This document shows positions 60,814 through 64,000 of a stretch of DNA of 64,000 nt, one piece after another; position 1 is the stretch's first letter, and every line of letters starts with the position of its first letter. A model generated the notes under the pieces. That model saw only the letters and a program-made list of their open reading frames with translations, was not told the DNA's origin and made no database searches. Origin of the DNA: Acholoe squamosa. Lineage: Eukaryota > Annelida > Polychaeta > Phyllodocida > Polynoidae. Position numbers and translations under genes: made by a program. Location: positions 45,015,250 through 45,079,249 of the forward strand of contig OX439051.1 of NCBI GenBank assembly GCA_949317995.1, read 5' to 3'.

Positions 60814-61894
60814 TTTTAGACTTGTGGACTTTTTACCATGTCCCTGTTAACTTTTTGACACAAATGCATGACAAAATGCAATTTAAGGTCCAGAACTACC
60901 AGTCGACAAAGTTTCAAGCCTGCAACACCAGCGGTTTTAAACTTTTGGATTTTTAACATGTCCCTGTTAACTTTTTGACACAAATAACTGAAAAAATACA
61001 ATTTAAGGTCCAGAACTAACATGGGACAAAGTTTCAAGACTGCAGCACCAGCAGTTTTAGACTTTTGGATTTTCACCATGTCCCTTTTAGCTTTGTGACA
61101 CAAATCCATGAGAACATGCAAATAGACACCCAGAACTACCATCTGACAAAGTTTCAAGACTGCAGCACCAGTGGTTTTAGACTTTTGGATTTTTACCATG
61201 TCCCTGTTAACTTTTTGACACAAATCCATGAGAACATGCAAATTGAGACCCAGAACTACCATCTGACAAAGTTTCAAGAATGCAGCACCAGCGGTTTTAG
61301 ACTTTTGGATTTTTACCATGTCCCTGTTAACTTTTTGACACAAATAACTGAAAAAATGCAATTTAAGGTCCATAACTACCATCTGACAAAGTTTCAAGAC
61401 TGCAGCACCAGTGGTTTTAGACTTTTGGATTTTTACCATGTCCCTGTTAACTTTTTGACACAAATGCATGAAAAAATGCAATTTAAGGTCCAGAACTACC
61501 ATTCGACAAAGTTTCAAGACTGCAGCACCAGCGGTTTTAGACTTTTGGATTTTTACCATGTCCCTGTTAACTTTTTGACACAAATAACTGAAAAAATGCA
61601 ATTTAAGGTCCATAACTACCATCTGACAAAGTTTCAAGACTGCAGCACCAGTGGTTTTAGACTTTTGGATTTTTACCATGTCCCTGTTAACTTTTTGACA
61701 CAAATGCATGAAAAAATGCAATTTAAGGTCCAGAACTACCAGTCGACAAAGTTTCAAGACTGCAACACCAGCGGTTTTAGACTTTTGGATTTTTACCATG
61801 TCCCTTTTAGCTTTGTGACACAAATCCATGAGAACATGCAAATTGACACCTAGAACTACCATCTGACAAAGTTTCAAGACTGAAGCACCAGCGG
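60814..61894 (+). repeat. Irregular HOR unit L (1,081 bp)
   Basis: Counterpart of 45927 (A at 60956), with a private C-to-A at 61280 at the end of m4 (CAAGAATGC). Confidence 0.93.
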
Positions 61895-63335
61895 TTTTAG
61901 ACTTGTGGACTTTTTACCATGTCCCTGTTAACTTTTTGACACAAATGCATGACAAAATGCAATTTAAGGTCCAGAACTACCAGTCGACAAAGTTTCAAGC
62001 CTGCAACACCAGCGGTTTTAAACTTTTGGATTTTTACCATGTCCCTGTTAACTTTTTGACACAAATAACTGAAAAAATACAATTTAAGGTCCAGAACTAA
62101 CATGGGACAAAGTTTCAAGACTGCAGCACCAGCAGTTTTAGACTTTTGGATTTTCACCATGTCCCTTTTAGCTTTGTGACACAAATCCATGAGAACATGC
62201 AAATAGACACCCAGAACTACCATCTGACAAAGTTTCAAGACTGCAGCACCAGTGGTTTTAGACTTTTGGATTTTTACCATGTCCCTGTTAACTTTTTGAC
62301 ACAAATCCATGAGAACATGCAAATTGAGACCCAGAACTACCATCTGACAAAGTTTCAAGACTGCAGCACCAGCGGTTTTAGACTTTTGGATTTTTACCAT
62401 GTCCCTGTTAACTTTTTGACACAAATAACTGAAAAAATGCAATTTAAGGTCCATAACTACCATCTGACAAAGTTTCAAGACTGCAGCACCAGTGGTTTTA
62501 GACTTTTGGATTTTTACCATGTCCCTGTTAACTTTTTGACACAAATGCATGAAAAAATGCAATTTAAGGTCCAGAACTACCAGTCGACAAAGTTTCAAGA
62601 CTGCAACACCAGCGGTTTTAGACTTTTGGATTTTTACCATGTCCCTGTTAACTTTTTGACACAAATAACTGAAAAAATGCAATTTAAGGTCCAGAACTAC
62701 CATCTGACAAAGTTTCAAGACTGCAGCACCAGCGGTTTTAGACTTTTGGATTTTTACCATGTCCCTGTTAACTTTTTGACACAAATAACTGAAAAAATGC
62801 AATTTAAGGTCCATAACTACCATCTGACAAAGTTTCAAGACTGCAGCACCAGTGGTTTTAGACTTTTGGATTTTTACCATGTCCCTGTTAACTTTTTGAC
62901 ACAAATGCATGAAAAAATGCAATTTAAGGTCCAGAACTACCATTCGACAAAGTTTCAAGACTGCAGCACCAGCGGTTTTAGACTTTTGGATTTTTACCAT
63001 GTCCCTGTTAACTTTTTGACACAAATAACTGAAAAAATGCAATTTAAGGTCCATAACTACCATCTGACAAAGTTTCAAGACTGCAGCACCAGTGGTTTTA
63101 GACTTTTGGATTTTTACCATGTCCCTGTTAACTTTTTGACACAAATGCATGAAAAAATCCAATTTAAGGTCCAGAACTACCAGTCGACAAAGTTTCAAGA
63201 CTGCAACACCAGCGGTTTTAGACTTTTGGATTTTTACCATGTCCCTTTTAGCTTTGTGACACAAATCCATGAGAACATGCAAATTGACACCTAGAACTAC
63301 CATCTGACAAAGTTTCAAGACTGAAGCACCAGCGG
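61895..63335 (+). repeat. Expanded HOR unit M (1,441 bp)
   Basis: Counterpart of 47008: AAGGTCC in m2, AAAATCCAA (63159) and CACCTAG (63292). Confidence 0.94.
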
Positions 63336-64000
63336 TTTTAGACTTGTGGACTTTTTACCATGTCCCTGTTAACTTTTTGACACAAATGCATGACAAAATG
63401 CAATTTAAGGTCCAGAACTACCAGTCGACAAAGTTTCAAGCCTGCAACACCAGCGGTTTTAAACTTTTGGATTTTTACCATGTCCCTGTTAACTTTTTGA
63501 CACAAATAACTGAAAAAATACAATTTAAGGTCCAGAACTAACATGGGACAAAGTTTCAAGACTGCAGCACCAGCAGTTTTAGACTTTTGGATTTTCACCA
63601 TGTCCCTTTTAGCTTTGTGACACAAATCCATGAGAACATGCAAATAGACACCCAGAACTACCATCTGACAAAGTTTCAAGACTGCAGCACCAGTGGTTTT
63701 AGACTTTTGGATTTTTACCATGTCCCTGTTAACTTTTTGACACAAATCCATGAGAACATGCAAATTGAGACCCAGAACTACCATCTGACAAAGTTTCAAG
63801 ACTGCAGCACCAGCGGTTTTAGACTTTTGGATTTTTACCATGTCCCTGTTAACTTTTTGACACAAATAACTGAAAAAATGCAATTTAAGGTCCATAACTA
63901 CCATCTGACAAAGTTTCAAGACTGCAGCACCAGTGGTTTTAGACTTTTGGATTTTTACCATGTCCCTGTTAACTTTTTGACACAAATGCATGAAAAAATG
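63336..64000 (+). repeat. Partial HOR unit at the right edge (m1 to m6)
   Basis: m1-m5 complete, then the first 64 bp of m6, cut by the window end. Position and AAGGTCC in m2 fit a counterpart of unit N at 48449, but its distinguishing monomers lie outside. Confidence 0.9.

Larger units (their letters stand above)
1..64000 (+). repeat. Satellite DNA array with higher-order repeat structure, filling the window
   Basis: A monomer of about 120 bp repeats head to tail from the first to the last base, always in the same orientation. Nearly every copy shows GACTTTTGGATTTTTACC, CATGTCCC, GACACAAAT, a CAAAGTTTCAAG block and ACCAGCGG or ACCAGTGG. Eight monomer types follow one another in fixed order and give a 961-bp HOR. 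A typical monomer has 44 G+C in 120. Both edges cut through monomers, so the array extends beyond the window. Such arrays are known from eukaryotic centromeric and pericentromeric heterochromatin; that location is inferred. No gene, RNA gene or transposon interrupts it. Confidence 0.98.
35723..64000. repeat. Large tandem duplication, 15.1-kb block, second copy incomplete
   Basis: The first copy is 35723-50850 and the second starts at 50851. The order A B E F C' G'+i179 A J K L M N recurs with an offset of 15,128 bp at first, 15,127 after a lost A (53309-53313), and 14,887 after the 240-bp difference in the second A unit. Private differences are 44085, 54499 and 61280. The left joint lies between 50808 and the B-E junction. 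Confidence 0.9.

Noticed and set aside
1..64000. CRISPR array
   Set aside because: The repeat is a contiguous 120-bp monomer with no unique spacers, no short fixed repeat and no cas genes.
1..64000. Telomeric or microsatellite repeats
   Set aside because: I saw no TTAGGG-type runs and no tandem units shorter than 120 bp apart from short A and T runs within the monomer.

Overview
The whole 64 kb window is one tandem satellite array. A monomer of about 120 bp, roughly 37% G+C, repeats head to tail in a single orientation some 530 times with no unique spacer. I found no protein-coding gene, RNA gene, CRISPR array or autonomous mobile element. Only a eukaryotic genome, in centromeric, pericentromeric or other constitutive heterochromatin, normally holds such an array. 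I cannot name the species: I do not recognise the monomer.

The monomers are organised as higher-order repeats (HORs). The canonical HOR has eight monomer types, here called m1-m8. It is 961 bp long because m1 is 121 bp and the other seven are 120 bp. The reference unit is 1617-2577. m1, m2, m5, m6 and m7 form family alpha (a GTTAACTTTTTG block plus an AATTTAAGGTCC block). m3 and m8 form family beta (TTTTAGCTTTGTG plus CATGAGAACATGCAAAT). m4 is an alpha/beta chimera. There are 58 units starting with m1, and linked diagnostic substitutions sort them into lineages: A canonical; B with a 1-bp deletion; C, C' and truncated Ct; D; E; F; G and G'; H; and the irregular J, K, L, M and N.

The order along the window is: tail of a D-plus-insert unit (1-1616); A A B C D+insert (1617-7558); A B C D C D (7559-13323); two near-identical 5,767-bp blocks E F Ct D Ct D E (13324-19090 and 19091-24857); F C' G F C' (24858-29663); three H units with a 2,220-bp period (29664-35722); A B E F C' G'+insert A10 J K L M N M (35723-50850); and a second copy of that 15.1-kb block running off the right edge (50851-64000). 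A divergent 179-bp monomer, i179, carries a non-satellite core of about 57 bp. It occurs nine times and is the only sequence foreign to the 120-bp consensus.

The array therefore shows at least four nested scales: the 120-bp monomer, the ~961-bp HOR, blocks of 1.4-5.8 kb made of ordered HOR lineages, and a block of about 15 kb. Breakpoints fall in monomer register, which is the signature of unequal exchange. Copies of the large blocks differ at only one or a few positions, so the last amplifications are recent, or should be checked against assembly error. Reading frames are open on both strands because 120 is divisible by 3 and two frames of the monomer lack stops. They are broken in every unit and are best treated as non-coding.
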